Source: Pelagerythrobacter marensis (lineage in GTDB: Bacteria; Pseudomonadota; Alphaproteobacteria; Sphingomonadales; Sphingomonadaceae). Taken from it: a stretch of 64,000 nt of DNA. The notes beneath the pieces were generated by a model. That model was not told the DNA's origin. It made no database searches and was given only the letters and a program-made list of their open reading frames with translations. Both the position numbers and the translations under genes were made by a program. Below are positions 9,387-17,462 of the stretch, in pieces (the stretch's first letter is position 1; the number at the start of each line of letters is the position of its first letter). Location: NCBI RefSeq assembly GCF_001028625.1, contig NZ_CP011805.1, positions 620,001 to 684,000 of the forward strand. The letters run 5' to 3'.

Positions 9387-9511
9387 ACGGCCCTGCAGGC
9401 TTCACCTCGGGTTCACTCTGCCGGGGACAGGCAGGTTTCCAAGTTGAATTGATGCGCCCATCCGCTAAACACCCCCGCCGACCACTCACGGAAACTTGAA
9501 AGAGCCGGAAC

Positions 9512-10279
9512 TTGGCCCTCAACCTCCCATCCAAGCAGAATCCCGAACGCCGCCGCGCCGCCGAAGAAGACGTGCTGATGCGCGAAGTCGACGATGCCGT
9601 GCGGCAGGATCAGTATTCGGATTTCGCCCGTCGTTACGGCAAGATCGTGATCGGCGTGGTCGTGCTCGGTCTCGCCGCATTCGGCGGCTACCTGTACTGG
9701 GACAGCCGGCAGGAAGCCGCGATGGAACAGCAGTCCGAAACGCTGGTCGCCGCGCTGGATCAGTTGCAGGCGGGCAATCTCGATGGTGCGACCGAAGGGC
9801 TCGCCTCGCTGGATGGCGAAGCGGGCGGAGCGGCGATTCAGGCTGCGCTGATCGAAGCGGGCGCGGCGATGGAACAGGGCCGGGCGGAAGATGCTGCCCG
9901 GATCTACGCGCAGGTTGCCGCCAACGAGGATGCGCCGCAACTGCTGCGCGACATGGCGACGGTGCGGCAGGTCGCGGCGACGTTCGACACGATCGAACCG
10001 GCAGAGGCGATCGAGCGGCTCGAACCGCTCGCCGTTCCGGGCAAGCCGTTCTTCGCCAGCGCGGGGGAATTGGTGGCGATGGCCTATCTCGAACAGGGCA
10101 AGGACCGCGAGGCGGGGACGCTGCTGGCGGCAATCGCCAAGGATGAAGACCTGCCCGAAGGCCTGCGTTCGCGGGCCCGGCAGATGGCGGGCGCGCTGGG
10201 CGTGGACGCGATCGAGGATGTCGATGCCGTGCTCGAAGAAATGCGCACGCCCGAAGGCGGCAATCAGCCGGCGCAATAG
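9512..10279 (+). CDS. TPR membrane protein (YfgM-like)
   Basis: This 255-residue protein has a short cytosolic N-terminus (EDVLMREVDDAVRQDQ), one membrane helix (about residues 46-66, IVIGVVVLGLAAFGGYLYW) and a periplasmic helical-repeat domain. This is the layout of YfgM/DUF2133 proteins, which bind the Sec translocon and periplasmic chaperones. It directly precedes bamB, as in other proteobacteria. TTG at 9512 is the upstream-most start, with AAAGAG before it; the ATG at 9578 would remove 22 residues. The gap of 18 bp to bamB indicates an operon for envelope protein biogenesis. Confidence 0.82.
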   Translation: MALNLPSKQNPERRRAAEEDVLMREVDDAVRQDQYSDFARRYGKIVIGVVVLGLAAFGGYLYWDSRQEAAMEQQSETLVAALDQLQAGNLDGATEGLASLDGEAGGAAIQAALIEAGAAMEQGRAEDAARIYAQVAANEDAPQLLRDMATVRQVAATFDTIEPAEAIERLEPLAVPGKPFFASAGELVAMAYLEQGKDREAGTLLAAIAKDEDLPEGLRSRARQMAGALGVDAIEDVDAVLEEMRTPEGGNQPAQ

Positions 10280-10297
10280 CAGTTCAGGATCTACCCG

Positions 10298-11644
10298 ATG
10301 ATGACGAATAGCATTTCCAATCTGGGCCGCGGGATTGCCGTTGCCGCGCTGGCGGCGACGCTCGGCGCCTGCGGCATTTTCGGCGGCGACGGCGATACCA
10401 AGACCACGCCGACGCTGGGCGAGCGCAAGCCGGTTCTCTCGCGGATCGAAACCGGCGCCCAGGTCGATCCTTCGCTGGCCGGCATCGAGGTGGTTCTGCC
10501 CCCGGCGCAGACCAATGCCGCATGGCCCCAGGCCGGCGGCACGGCGGACAAGTCCTACGGCCACCTTACCCTGTCCAACAGCCCGGCAAGCGCCTGGACG
10601 GCCCAGATCGAAGGCGGGAGCGAACGCCGCCGGCTGGCTTCTGCCCCGGTCGTGGGCGGCGGCATGCTCTATGCAGTGGGCACGGACGGGGTGGTCCACG
10701 CCTTCGATGCGCAGAGCGGCACGCCGCGCTGGACCTATCGGATGGAACAACCCGGCAATGTCCGCCAGTCCGCCTTCGGCGGCGGCGCGGCATTTCACGA
10801 AGGGCGGGTCTATGCCACCAACGGCGTGGGCGAAGTCGCCGCGCTCGATGCGGAAACCGGGGCGGAAATCTGGAAGGTCCAGCCCGCCGGCCCGCTGCGC
10901 GGATCGCCGACCATTGCGTTCAATTCGGTTTACGTGATGACGCAGGACAATCAGATCCACGCGCTCGACGCCGCGACCGGCGCAGCGCGGTGGAACGAAT
11001 CCGGATCTCAGGCGCAGGCGGGCGTCTTCGGGGTGGCCGCCCCTGCAGCGGGGCAGGGCACGGTGATCGCCGGATACAGCTCGGGCGAACTGGTCGCCTA
11101 CCGCTACGAAAACGGCCTCGTTGTCTGGTCCGACGCGCTGGCGCGGACCTCGATTTCCACCGAAGTCGGCTCGTTGACCGACATCGACGCCGATCCGATC
11201 GTCGATTCGGGCAAAGTCTATGCGCTGGGGCAGGGCGGCCGCATGGCGGCTTACGAACTGGTCACAGGCCAGCGGATCTGGGAACTCAACGTCGCAGGCA
11301 TTTCCACCCCCGCGGTGGCGGGCGAATGGATCTTCGCGCTGACCGACGATGCGCGCCTTCTGGCAATCGCCCGCTCTTCGGGCAAAGTCCGCTGGATGAC
11401 CCAGCTTCAGCGCTATCGCGACGAGGAAGACCGCGAAGGCGCGATTTTCTGGACCGGGCCGGTGCTGGCAGGCAACAGCCTGTGGGCCGCGAGCAGCCGG
11501 GGTCAGGTCTATCGGATCAGCACCGGCGAAGGATCAGCCAGCCTGTTCGTCGATTTGAAAGAGCCGGTTTCGCTGCCGCCCATCGTGGCCAACGGAACGC
11601 TCTATCTGCTCGACGATTCGGGCACGATCCACGCTTACCGCTAG
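10298..11644 (+). CDS. bamB: Outer-membrane assembly lipoprotein BamB
   Basis: The 448-residue product has a signal peptide ending in a lipobox (TLGAC, C25) and repeated beta-propeller blades with the PQQ-like pattern, for example VVHAFDAQSGTPRWTY, VAALDAETGAEIWKV and IHALDAATGAARW. This is the BamB lipoprotein of the BAM complex, which helps fold beta-barrels in the outer membrane. It starts at ATGATG (10298 or 10301). The GTPase gene der often follows bamB, but here it does not. Confidence 0.93.
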   Translation: MMTNSISNLGRGIAVAALAATLGACGIFGGDGDTKTTPTLGERKPVLSRIETGAQVDPSLAGIEVVLPPAQTNAAWPQAGGTADKSYGHLTLSNSPASAWTAQIEGGSERRRLASAPVVGGGMLYAVGTDGVVHAFDAQSGTPRWTYRMEQPGNVRQSAFGGGAAFHEGRVYATNGVGEVAALDAETGAEIWKVQPAGPLRGSPTIAFNSVYVMTQDNQIHALDAATGAARWNESGSQAQAGVFGVAAPAAGQGTVIAGYSSGELVAYRYENGLVVWSDALARTSISTEVGSLTDIDADPIVDSGKVYALGQGGRMAAYELVTGQRIWELNVAGISTPAVAGEWIFALTDDARLLAIARSSGKVRWMTQLQRYRDEEDREGAIFWTGPVLAGNSLWAASSRGQVYRISTGEGSASLFVDLKEPVSLPPIVANGTLYLLDDSGTIHAYR

Positions 11645-11662
11645 GCACCTGCCCACCCCCGA

Positions 11663-11684
11663 CCCCTCCCGCAAGCGGGAGGGG
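11663..11684. repeat. GC-rich perfect hairpin downstream of bamB
   Basis: A perfect 10-bp inverted repeat, CCCCTCCCGC (11663-11672), AA, GCGGGAGGGG (11675-11684), lies 18 bp after the bamB stop. No T-run follows in either direction, so intrinsic termination is uncertain. This sequence matches a common dispersed palindrome of sphingomonad intergenic regions (recalled, not searched). Confidence 0.6.
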
Positions 11685-11774
11685 AGCGAGACTTGCTGAG
11701 CCGAAGGCGAAGCTAGTCGCAGCGGGCCAGCCTTACCGCGTCCTTAACCCTTTGCGGCTATCGCGCGTGCCGAG

Positions 11775-13160
11775 ATGAGCGCGCACCAGCCCCCGGCAAA
11801 AGCCCTTCCGGCGAGCGACGTTTCGGCGGGCGTGGGCCTGGCCGGGCTGCTTGGCCTGTTCGCGTGGATCGCGTTCTGCCGCAACTGGCCGCAATTTGCC
11901 GATGCCTTCGCGCTGCCCGGCCCGCGTGCGCCGTTGTCCGGCCCCTATGCCGCGCTGGCCGCCCTGGCATTTTCCGCCGGGCCGATGGCGCTGTGGTCGC
12001 TGCTGGTCGACAAGGTTCACCGCAATCCCTCGACCGGGATCGACTGGAACCATCGCCGGCCGCTGGCCGATGTTCTGCCGGTTTCCGTGGTCAAGATCGG
12101 GGCGCTCTGGGCGACATGGGCGATCATCGGGTTCCTTTACTGCGTCGCGCGCTGGTATTGGGATGGGCAATACCTGTTCGCGATGGAAGTGATTGCGGCT
12201 GCCGCGATTCCGCTGTTCGTGCTCTCCGTCCCCTATGTCCTCTGGCTTGATCGGCGCATGGTCGAACCGCGCGATCATGCCTGGCACTTCGGCGCCATGC
12301 TGCTGGGGCGCGAGGCGTTCGACCCGGACGAAGTGAAGAAGCACTGGCGCGCCTGGATCATAAAGGGGTTCTTCGGCGCTTTCATGATCTCCATCCTGCC
12401 CGGCGGGTTCGCCGCGGTGGTGGAGGCCGACCTGGCCGGGCTCGCCGCCGACCCGGTGCGGGCGAGTGTGGTGCTGATCGAACTGCTGTTCGTGATCGAC
12501 GTGCAGATCGGCACGGTCGGCTATCTCGTCACGTTCCGCCCGCTCGATGCCCATATCCGCAGCGGCAATCCGCTGCTGTCGGGCTGGGTTGCGGCGCTGA
12601 TCTGTTACCCCCCGCTGGTCTATGCCTTCATGGGGGCCGATGGGATGCTGGCTTACGAGGTCAACACGCCGGGCTGGGCGCACTGGCTGGCGGGGCACGG
12701 GGCGCTGATGTGGCTCTGGGCCGCCTGGCTGGTGTTCCTCACCGGCGTCTATGCCTGGGCGACGGTGGCGTTCGGGGTGCGCTTTTCCAACCTCACCTAT
12801 CGCGGCGTGCTGACCCACGGCCCCTATCGCTTCACCCGCCACCCGGCCTATCTGTCGAAGAACCTGTTCTGGTGGAGCGCGACCCTGCCGTTTCTCGTCT
12901 CCAGCGGATCGCCGGTCGATGCGATCCGCAACACCTTCTTCCTCGCCTGCGTCAGCGCGATCTACTTCTGGCGCGCGAAGACGGAGGAAGCGCACCTGCT
13001 GGGCGAAGATGCGAAATACCGCGAATACCACGCCTGGATGGACCGCCACGGGCTGATCACCCGCCCACTCACCGCCCTCCGCCGCCGCCTGCGCCCCCAC
13101 GGCCCGATGCTGACGCAGGGGCAGAGGGAAACGCGGACGATCGAAACACCGTCACCCTGA
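11775..13160 (+). CDS. Integral membrane methyltransferase (isoprenylcysteine methyltransferase family)
   Basis: This 461-residue multi-pass membrane protein ends in the SAM-binding signature of the ICMT/phospholipid-methyltransferase family: TYRGVLTHGPYRFTRHPAYL, then a hydrophobic span, then RAKTEEAHLLGEDAKYREY. Roughly eight to nine hydrophobic segments precede and surround it. ICMT proper methylates prenylcysteine; bacterial relatives methylate lipids or other membrane substrates, so the substrate is unknown. Its final codons and stop (TCA CCC TGA) fall inside a dispersed palindrome (13155-13173), which suggests the repeat inserted at, and now supplies, the 3' end. Confidence 0.8.
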   Translation: MSAHQPPAKALPASDVSAGVGLAGLLGLFAWIAFCRNWPQFADAFALPGPRAPLSGPYAALAALAFSAGPMALWSLLVDKVHRNPSTGIDWNHRRPLADVLPVSVVKIGALWATWAIIGFLYCVARWYWDGQYLFAMEVIAAAAIPLFVLSVPYVLWLDRRMVEPRDHAWHFGAMLLGREAFDPDEVKKHWRAWIIKGFFGAFMISILPGGFAAVVEADLAGLAADPVRASVVLIELLFVIDVQIGTVGYLVTFRPLDAHIRSGNPLLSGWVAALICYPPLVYAFMGADGMLAYEVNTPGWAHWLAGHGALMWLWAAWLVFLTGVYAWATVAFGVRFSNLTYRGVLTHGPYRFTRHPAYLSKNLFWWSATLPFLVSSGSPVDAIRNTFFLACVSAIYFWRAKTEEAHLLGEDAKYREYHAWMDRHGLITRPLTALRRRLRPHGPMLTQGQRETRTIETPSP

Positions 13161-13173
13161 ACGTACTTCAGGG
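13155..13173. repeat. Dispersed palindrome, CCCTGAA variant
   Basis: CCCTGAA (13155-13161), CGTAC, TTCAGGG (13167-13173) is a perfect inverted repeat with the same 5-nt loop architecture as the copies at 2317 and 21738. The stop codon of the upstream membrane methyltransferase gene lies in the left arm. It may serve as a transcript end between two convergent genes. Confidence 0.65.
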
Positions 13174-13214
13174 GCCATTTCGCTTTCCGCGCCCGCGGTG
13201 CCGGGCAGCGGGCC

Positions 13215-14585
13215 TTAAAAGCTTTGTTCGTAAACCCGCGTTACGTCGCCGGCCCATTCGCCGCGGTAGAGATCGAGCAGGCGTTGTGCGGGGACTTTGC
13301 CGCTGGCGACAATCTCGTCCAGCGTTTCGAGGAAGCCGGTTTCGTTGTCGCCACCGGTGTTGAGCCGGGCGCGGGCGGCGAGGCCCGCGCGCGAGATGGC
13401 GAGCACTTCGCGGCCCAGTTCGCGCAGGGTCCCGCCACCGGGCACGGGCGCGTCGAGCGCCAGTTTCGGCACCGAGTTTCGCAGGGCCTCGCGCTCTTCC
13501 ATCGTCCAGTCCTTCACCAGATCCCACGCGGCATCGAGCGCGGTCTGGTCGTAGAGCAGGCCGACCCAGAACGCGGGCAGGGCGCAGATCCGGCTCCACG
13601 GTCCGCCGTCGGCGCCGCGCATTTCGAGGAAGCTTTTTAGCCGCACTTCGGGGAAGGCGGTGGAGAGGTGATCCCACCAGTCGCCCTCGCGCGGTTTTTC
13701 GCCCGGCAGGGCGGGCAGGTTCCCGTCGAGGAAATCGCGGAAGCTCTGCCCCGCAGCGTCGATATATTTCCCGTCGCGGAAGACGAAATACATCGGCACG
13801 TCGAGCATGTAGTCGACCCACCGTTCGTAGCCGAAGCCGTCTTCGAACACGAACGGCAACATCCCGGTGCGGTGCGGATCGGTGTCCGACCAGATGTGGC
13901 TGCGATAGGAGAGGAAGCCGTTGGGCTTGCCTTCGGTAAACGGCGAATTGGCGAACAGCGCGGTGGCGAGCGGCTGCAGCGCCAGGCCGACGCGGAATTT
14001 CTTCACCATGTCCGCTTCGCTGCCATAGTCGAGATTGACCTGGATCGTGCAGGTGCGCAGCATCATGTCGAGGCCGAGGCTGCCGACGCGCGGCATGTGC
14101 CGGACCATGATGTCGTAACGCCCCTTGGGCATGATCGGCAGGTCTTCGCGCGCCTTGTCGGGCCACATGCCAAGGCCGAGGAAGCCGACCCCGCAGCATT
14201 CGCCGATCGCCTTGACCTGTTCGAGGTGGCGCCCGGTTTCGTTGCAGGTTTCGTGCAGGTTTTCGAGCGGCGCACCCGACAGTTCGAGCTGGCCGGCCGG
14301 TTCCAGGCTGACGGTGCCGTCGGCCCCGCGCATGGCGATAACCTTGCCGCCTTCTTCCACCGGTTCCCAGCCGAACTGCTTCAGGTTGAGCAGCAGGTCG
14401 CGAATGCCGCAGCTTTCGTCGTAGCTGGGGGCGTGGAAATCGCTGCGGTTGTAAACGAGCTTCTCATGCTCGGTCCCGATGCGCCAGGCATCCTTGGGCT
14501 TCTCTCCACCCTGCATCGGCGCGACCAGTTGATCGCGGCTTTCGATGATCGGGTCTTCGGTGGCGGCAGCCTCGCGTGTGCTCAT
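13215..14585 (-). CDS. gshA: Glutamate-cysteine ligase (GCS2/plant type)
   Basis: This 456-residue enzyme catalyses the ATP-dependent first step of glutathione synthesis. It shows the conserved pattern of the plant/alphaproteobacterial GCL group: WRIGTEHEKLVY near residue 36, EPAGQLELSGAPL around residue 94, MRTCTIQVNLDYGS-like and LALQPLATALFANSPF. The start is the ATG at 14585. The gene follows rsmE on the same strand with a 49-bp gap and is probably co-transcribed with it. Glutathione also fits other genes here: gloB, grxC and the DsbA-like isomerase. Confidence 0.94.
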   Translation of the reverse strand: MSTREAAATEDPIIESRDQLVAPMQGGEKPKDAWRIGTEHEKLVYNRSDFHAPSYDESCGIRDLLLNLKQFGWEPVEEGGKVIAMRGADGTVSLEPAGQLELSGAPLENLHETCNETGRHLEQVKAIGECCGVGFLGLGMWPDKAREDLPIMPKGRYDIMVRHMPRVGSLGLDMMLRTCTIQVNLDYGSEADMVKKFRVGLALQPLATALFANSPFTEGKPNGFLSYRSHIWSDTDPHRTGMLPFVFEDGFGYERWVDYMLDVPMYFVFRDGKYIDAAGQSFRDFLDGNLPALPGEKPREGDWWDHLSTAFPEVRLKSFLEMRGADGGPWSRICALPAFWVGLLYDQTALDAAWDLVKDWTMEEREALRNSVPKLALDAPVPGGGTLRELGREVLAISRAGLAARARLNTGGDNETGFLETLDEIVASGKVPAQRLLDLYRGEWAGDVTRVYEQSF

Positions 14586-14634
14586 TCGATCGGCGTTAGG
14601 AAACCGTGCCTTTCGTGGAAAGGAAATTATTCTT

Positions 14635-15396
14635 CTACGATTGCGTTTCGGCTTGCCAGTCGCCGCAGGTCGCCATCCAAACCGCGGTGGCGGCAATCGC
14701 GGCGGTTTCCGCGCGCTGGATGCGCGGGCCCAGCGCAATCGGGCGGGCGGCGGGCAGGGCACGGACCGCCTCCCGCTCCGCATCGTCGAAGCCGCCTTCG
14801 GGCCCCACCAGCAGCGCGGCCGGGCCCGGATTTTCGGCAAAGGCGCGCGGGGCCGGGGTGCCGCCCAGTTCGTCGGCGAAAAACAGTGTGCGGCCCGCCG
14901 GCCAGTCGTGCAGCAGCCGGTCGAGATCGGTCGCGGGGGCCAGTTCGGGCAATGCGGTGCGCCCGCACTGTTCGGCAGCCTCGACCATCCGCTTGTGCAG
15001 CCGTTCCTGGTTGACCTTGCGCACGACGGAGCGGCGCATGGCGACCGGCACGAACCGGCGCACGCCCAGTTCGCAGGCTTTTTCCGCAACGAGGGCGAAA
15101 TTGTCGCGCTGGATCGGGGAGGCGCAGAGCCACAGGTCGGGCACGTCCTCGCGCGGGGCGAGGCGCTGTTCGACGATGGCGGTCCCCTTGCGCGTGTCGG
15201 CCCGGTCGATGCGGGCGAGGTATTCGCCCGTGCGGTTGTCGAACAGACGCACCGGATCGCCTTCGCCGCGCCGCATCACGGCGACGAGATAGCGCGCCTG
15301 TGCGGGATCGAGCGCCACCGTCGCGCCCGGCGCGATCTCGCCGTCGATATAGAGGCGCGGGGTCGAACGGGGCGGCCAGGCGGGGGTGGCGGGCAT
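14635..15396 (-). CDS. rsmE: 16S rRNA m3U1498 methyltransferase
   Basis: This 253-residue SPOUT methyltransferase modifies U1498 in the 16S rRNA decoding centre. An N-terminal PUA-like domain (RLYIDGEIAPGATVALD) is followed by the trefoil-knot signatures LLVGPEGGFDDAE and ALGPRIQRAETA. The length is normal for the family. It is the first gene of an rsmE-gshA unit, an order common in this group, and is divergent from ubiA across the large inverted repeat. Confidence 0.94.
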   Translation of the reverse strand: MPATPAWPPRSTPRLYIDGEIAPGATVALDPAQARYLVAVMRRGEGDPVRLFDNRTGEYLARIDRADTRKGTAIVEQRLAPREDVPDLWLCASPIQRDNFALVAEKACELGVRRFVPVAMRRSVVRKVNQERLHKRMVEAAEQCGRTALPELAPATDLDRLLHDWPAGRTLFFADELGGTPAPRAFAENPGPAALLVGPEGGFDDAEREAVRALPAARPIALGPRIQRAETAAIAATAVWMATCGDWQAETQS

Positions 15397-15466
15397 GGGC
15401 CCGCTCTAGCCGAGCCGGGGCGGCGATCAAGGCGCGATCGCAGCTTTCGCCCGCCTCGCGAGGGGG

Positions 15467-15596
15467 CTAGAGTCGTTTTCAGCAAGGCTGAAGCGGCACC
15501 GGCCCGCACCCCCACCCGGCCACCCAACGGCAGGGTATTCTATGGGTGGCCGGGTGGGGGTGCGGGCCGGTGCCGCCTCAATGAAAACGATTCTAG
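15467..15596. repeat. Long near-perfect inverted repeat
   Basis: A 34-bp perfect arm at 15493-15526 pairs with 15543-15576 across a 16-nt loop. A second, outer pair (15467-15481 with 15582-15596, one mismatch in 15) frames it, separated by short unpaired stretches of unequal length. It lies between the divergent rsmE and ubiA starts, so either gene's leader could contain it. No coding capacity fits and no transposase is nearby. It looks like a dispersed palindromic element rather than a simple terminator. Confidence 0.85.
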
Positions 15597-15606
15597 GGCA
15601 TCAGGC

Positions 15607-16509
15607 ATGAGCGAGAACATCGTCCCCGACAGCGAACATCGCGGCCTCGTCGCCCGCCTGCCGCAGGTCCCGCGCGACCTGGCGCAGCTGGGCCGGTTCG
15701 ACCGGCCGATCGGCTGGTGGCTGCTGTTCTGGCCCTGTGCTTACGGCCTGTTGCTGGCGGGCGGGGCCGCGCAATGGGGGCTGCTCGCCTGGTTGCTGCT
15801 GGGCAGCGTGGCGATGCGTGCGGCGGGCTGCGTCTATAACGACATCGTCGATGCCGATCTGGACCGCAAGGTCGCGCGTACCGCCGCGCGCCCGGTCGCG
15901 AGCGGGCGAATATCGAAGCGGCTCGCCTGGGGCTGGCTGCTGGCGCTGTGCGCGGTGGGCCTGATCGTCCTGCTCCAGTTGCGCTGGCAGGCGCAGATCG
16001 TGGCGCTGGCGAGCCTCGCGCTGGTCGCCGCCTATCCGTTCATGAAGCGGATCACCTGGTGGCCGCAGGCCTGGCTGGGGCTGGTGTTCAGTTGGGGCGC
16101 ACCGGTCGGCTGGATCGCGCTGCGGGGCGACAATCTGGATGCTCTGGCCGCGCTCTATGCCGGGTGCGTGCTGTGGGTCATCGGCTATGACACGATCTAC
16201 GCCCTGCAGGACCGGGAGGATGACGCGCTGGTCGGCATCCGCTCTTCCGCCCTGCGGCTGGGCGCGCGGGTCAGGCCGGGGGTGGCGCTGTTCTATGCCG
16301 GTGCAGTGGCGCTGTGGGCGCTCGCCTTCTGGCTGCTGCGTGCCGACTGGGTCGCCCTGCTGGCGCTGATCCCGGCGGCGGCGCACCTCGCCTGGCAAGT
16401 GGTCACGCTCGACCCCGCGCACCCGGCCAACCCGCTCGACCGTTTCCGGGCGAACCGCTGGACCGGGGCGCTGGTGGCTGTCGCCTGTTTCGTGGTCGGC
16501 AACGCCTGA
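15607..16509 (+). CDS. ubiA: 4-hydroxybenzoate polyprenyltransferase
   Basis: This 300-residue membrane prenyltransferase attaches the polyprenyl tail to 4-hydroxybenzoate in ubiquinone synthesis. The first Asp-rich motif is NDIVDADLDRKVARTAARP from residue 78 and the second is YDTIYALQDREDD near residue 195. About eight to nine hydrophobic helices are visible. The ATG at 15607 lies 11 bp after the end of the long inverted repeat; no strong ribosome-binding site is visible between them. Confidence 0.95.
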   Translation: MSENIVPDSEHRGLVARLPQVPRDLAQLGRFDRPIGWWLLFWPCAYGLLLAGGAAQWGLLAWLLLGSVAMRAAGCVYNDIVDADLDRKVARTAARPVASGRISKRLAWGWLLALCAVGLIVLLQLRWQAQIVALASLALVAAYPFMKRITWWPQAWLGLVFSWGAPVGWIALRGDNLDALAALYAGCVLWVIGYDTIYALQDREDDALVGIRSSALRLGARVRPGVALFYAGAVALWALAFWLLRADWVALLALIPAAAHLAWQVVTLDPAHPANPLDRFRANRWTGALVAVACFVVGNA

Positions 16510-16515
16510 CGCGGA

Positions 16516-16887
16516 TCAGCCGTAACTGACGACTTCGAATTCGATCCCGTCCCAGTCGAAGAAATAGAACCGGCGGCCCGGTTCGTAATCGGCGTGGGAG
16601 AATGGCTTCAGCCCGGCCTCGATCACCACCTTTTCCGCCGCGTCGAGATCGTCGACCAGCAGGCCGACATGGTTGAGCGGCACGCCCTTGGCGTATCCGC
16701 CGCTGGCATCGGAATTGGTGTAGAGCGCGAGATAGGTCCTCTCGTCACCGACGTGGATCGTCTCGCCCCCCAGCATGGCCGGGCCGCGCCAGCGCTCGTG
16801 CCAGTCGAGCAGTTTCTCGAACAGCGCGGCGCTGCGATCCGGGTCGGTTACGGTGAGGTTGGCGTGTTCGATCTGGCCCTTGGGCAT
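16516..16887 (-). CDS. VOC family protein (glyoxalase/dioxygenase fold)
   Basis: This 123-residue vicinal-oxygen-chelate protein begins MPKGQIEHANLTVTDPDRS and has the paired beta-alpha-beta modules of the fold. Likely metal ligands are H8 in the first module, H (LNHVGLLVDD) in the second, and E in GIEFEVVSYG at the end. This group includes glyoxalases, extradiol dioxygenases and resistance proteins, so the substrate is open. The ATG at 16887 is chosen because the domain starts right there. A SoxR-box promoter lies about 60-90 bp upstream, which suggests the protein handles a redox-active or electrophilic compound. Confidence 0.85.
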   Translation of the reverse strand: MPKGQIEHANLTVTDPDRSAALFEKLLDWHERWRGPAMLGGETIHVGDERTYLALYTNSDASGGYAKGVPLNHVGLLVDDLDAAEKVVIEAGLKPFSHADYEPGRRFYFFDWDGIEFEVVSYG

Positions 16888-16947
16888 AGTGTGCACTCCT
16901 TGCTGTGTCGGCAGCCTATGCCGCCGTGTTGCGAATCGGTGCGTGTG

Positions 16948-16978
16948 ACAATGCAACTTCAACTGAACTTGAGGTCAA
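16948..16978 (-). promoter_or_regulatory. SoxR-box promoter for the VOC gene
   Basis: On the minus strand, TTGACC (16973-16978) and CATTGT (16948-16953) are separated by exactly 19 bp. Between them lies an imperfect dyad, 16957-16974, with one half ACTTGAGG identical to the classic SoxR half-site and the other matching 6 of 8. The 19-bp spacer and overlap of -35 with the dyad copy the layout of the E. coli soxS promoter. The divergent gene at 17004 encodes SoxR itself. Confidence 0.72.
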
Positions 16979-17003
16979 GAACGAAATGCGCTAGCGGCGA
17001 ATT

Positions 17004-17462
17004 ATGCGAGCCAGCGATCTCCTTCCCATCGGCGCCCTTGCGCGGCGCACCGGCCTTTCCCCGTCCGCGATCCGTTTCTACGAGGACAAGGGGCTGGTCA
17101 CTGCTCACCGCACCGGCGGCAACCAGCGCCGTTTCCTGCGCTCCGACATTCGCCGGCTCAGTTTCATCCTGATCGCGCAGAAACTGGGCCTTTCGCTTGA
17201 AGAGATTGCCGAACAGCTTGCCCGTCTGCCCGACGGGCGGACCCCGACCAGTTTCGACTGGTGGAAAATCAGCGAGGCGATCCGCGACCGGCTCGACCGG
17301 CGGATTGCGCAGCTCGAGGCGATGCGCGACAATCTGGACGGGTGCATCGGCTGCGGGTGCCTGAGCCTCAAACACTGCAAGCTCTACAATCCCGAAGACC
17401 GCGCGGGGGAGGCTGGCCCCGGCCCGCGCGTCCTGCGCCGGCTGGAGCAGGACGGCACCTAG
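17004..17462 (+). CDS. soxR: Redox-sensitive transcriptional activator SoxR
   Basis: This 152-residue MerR-family regulator has an N-terminal winged helix-turn-helix (LPIGALARRTGLSPSAIRFY), a dimerisation helix, and the [2Fe-2S] motif CIGCGCLSLKHC, i.e. C-x2-C-x-C-x5-C at C114, C117, C119, C125. That cluster defines SoxR, which senses redox-active drugs or superoxide. No soxS is present, as is usual outside enterics, so it should act directly on targets; the divergent VOC gene with a SoxR box is the obvious one. Its stop abuts the stop of the next gene, which converges on it. Confidence 0.95.
   Translation: MRASDLLPIGALARRTGLSPSAIRFYEDKGLVTAHRTGGNQRRFLRSDIRRLSFILIAQKLGLSLEEIAEQLARLPDGRTPTSFDWWKISEAIRDRLDRRIAQLEAMRDNLDGCIGCGCLSLKHCKLYNPEDRAGEAGPGPRVLRRLEQDGT

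Noticed and set aside
11663..11684. Intrinsic terminator for bamB
   Set aside because: The stem is perfect but has only a 2-nt loop and no T-run, and resembles a dispersed repeat, so it was listed as a repeat.
15481..15590. CRISPR-like or insertion-sequence remnant at the long inverted repeat
   Set aside because: Only one pair of inverted arms exists, with no spacers, direct repeats or transposase fragments.
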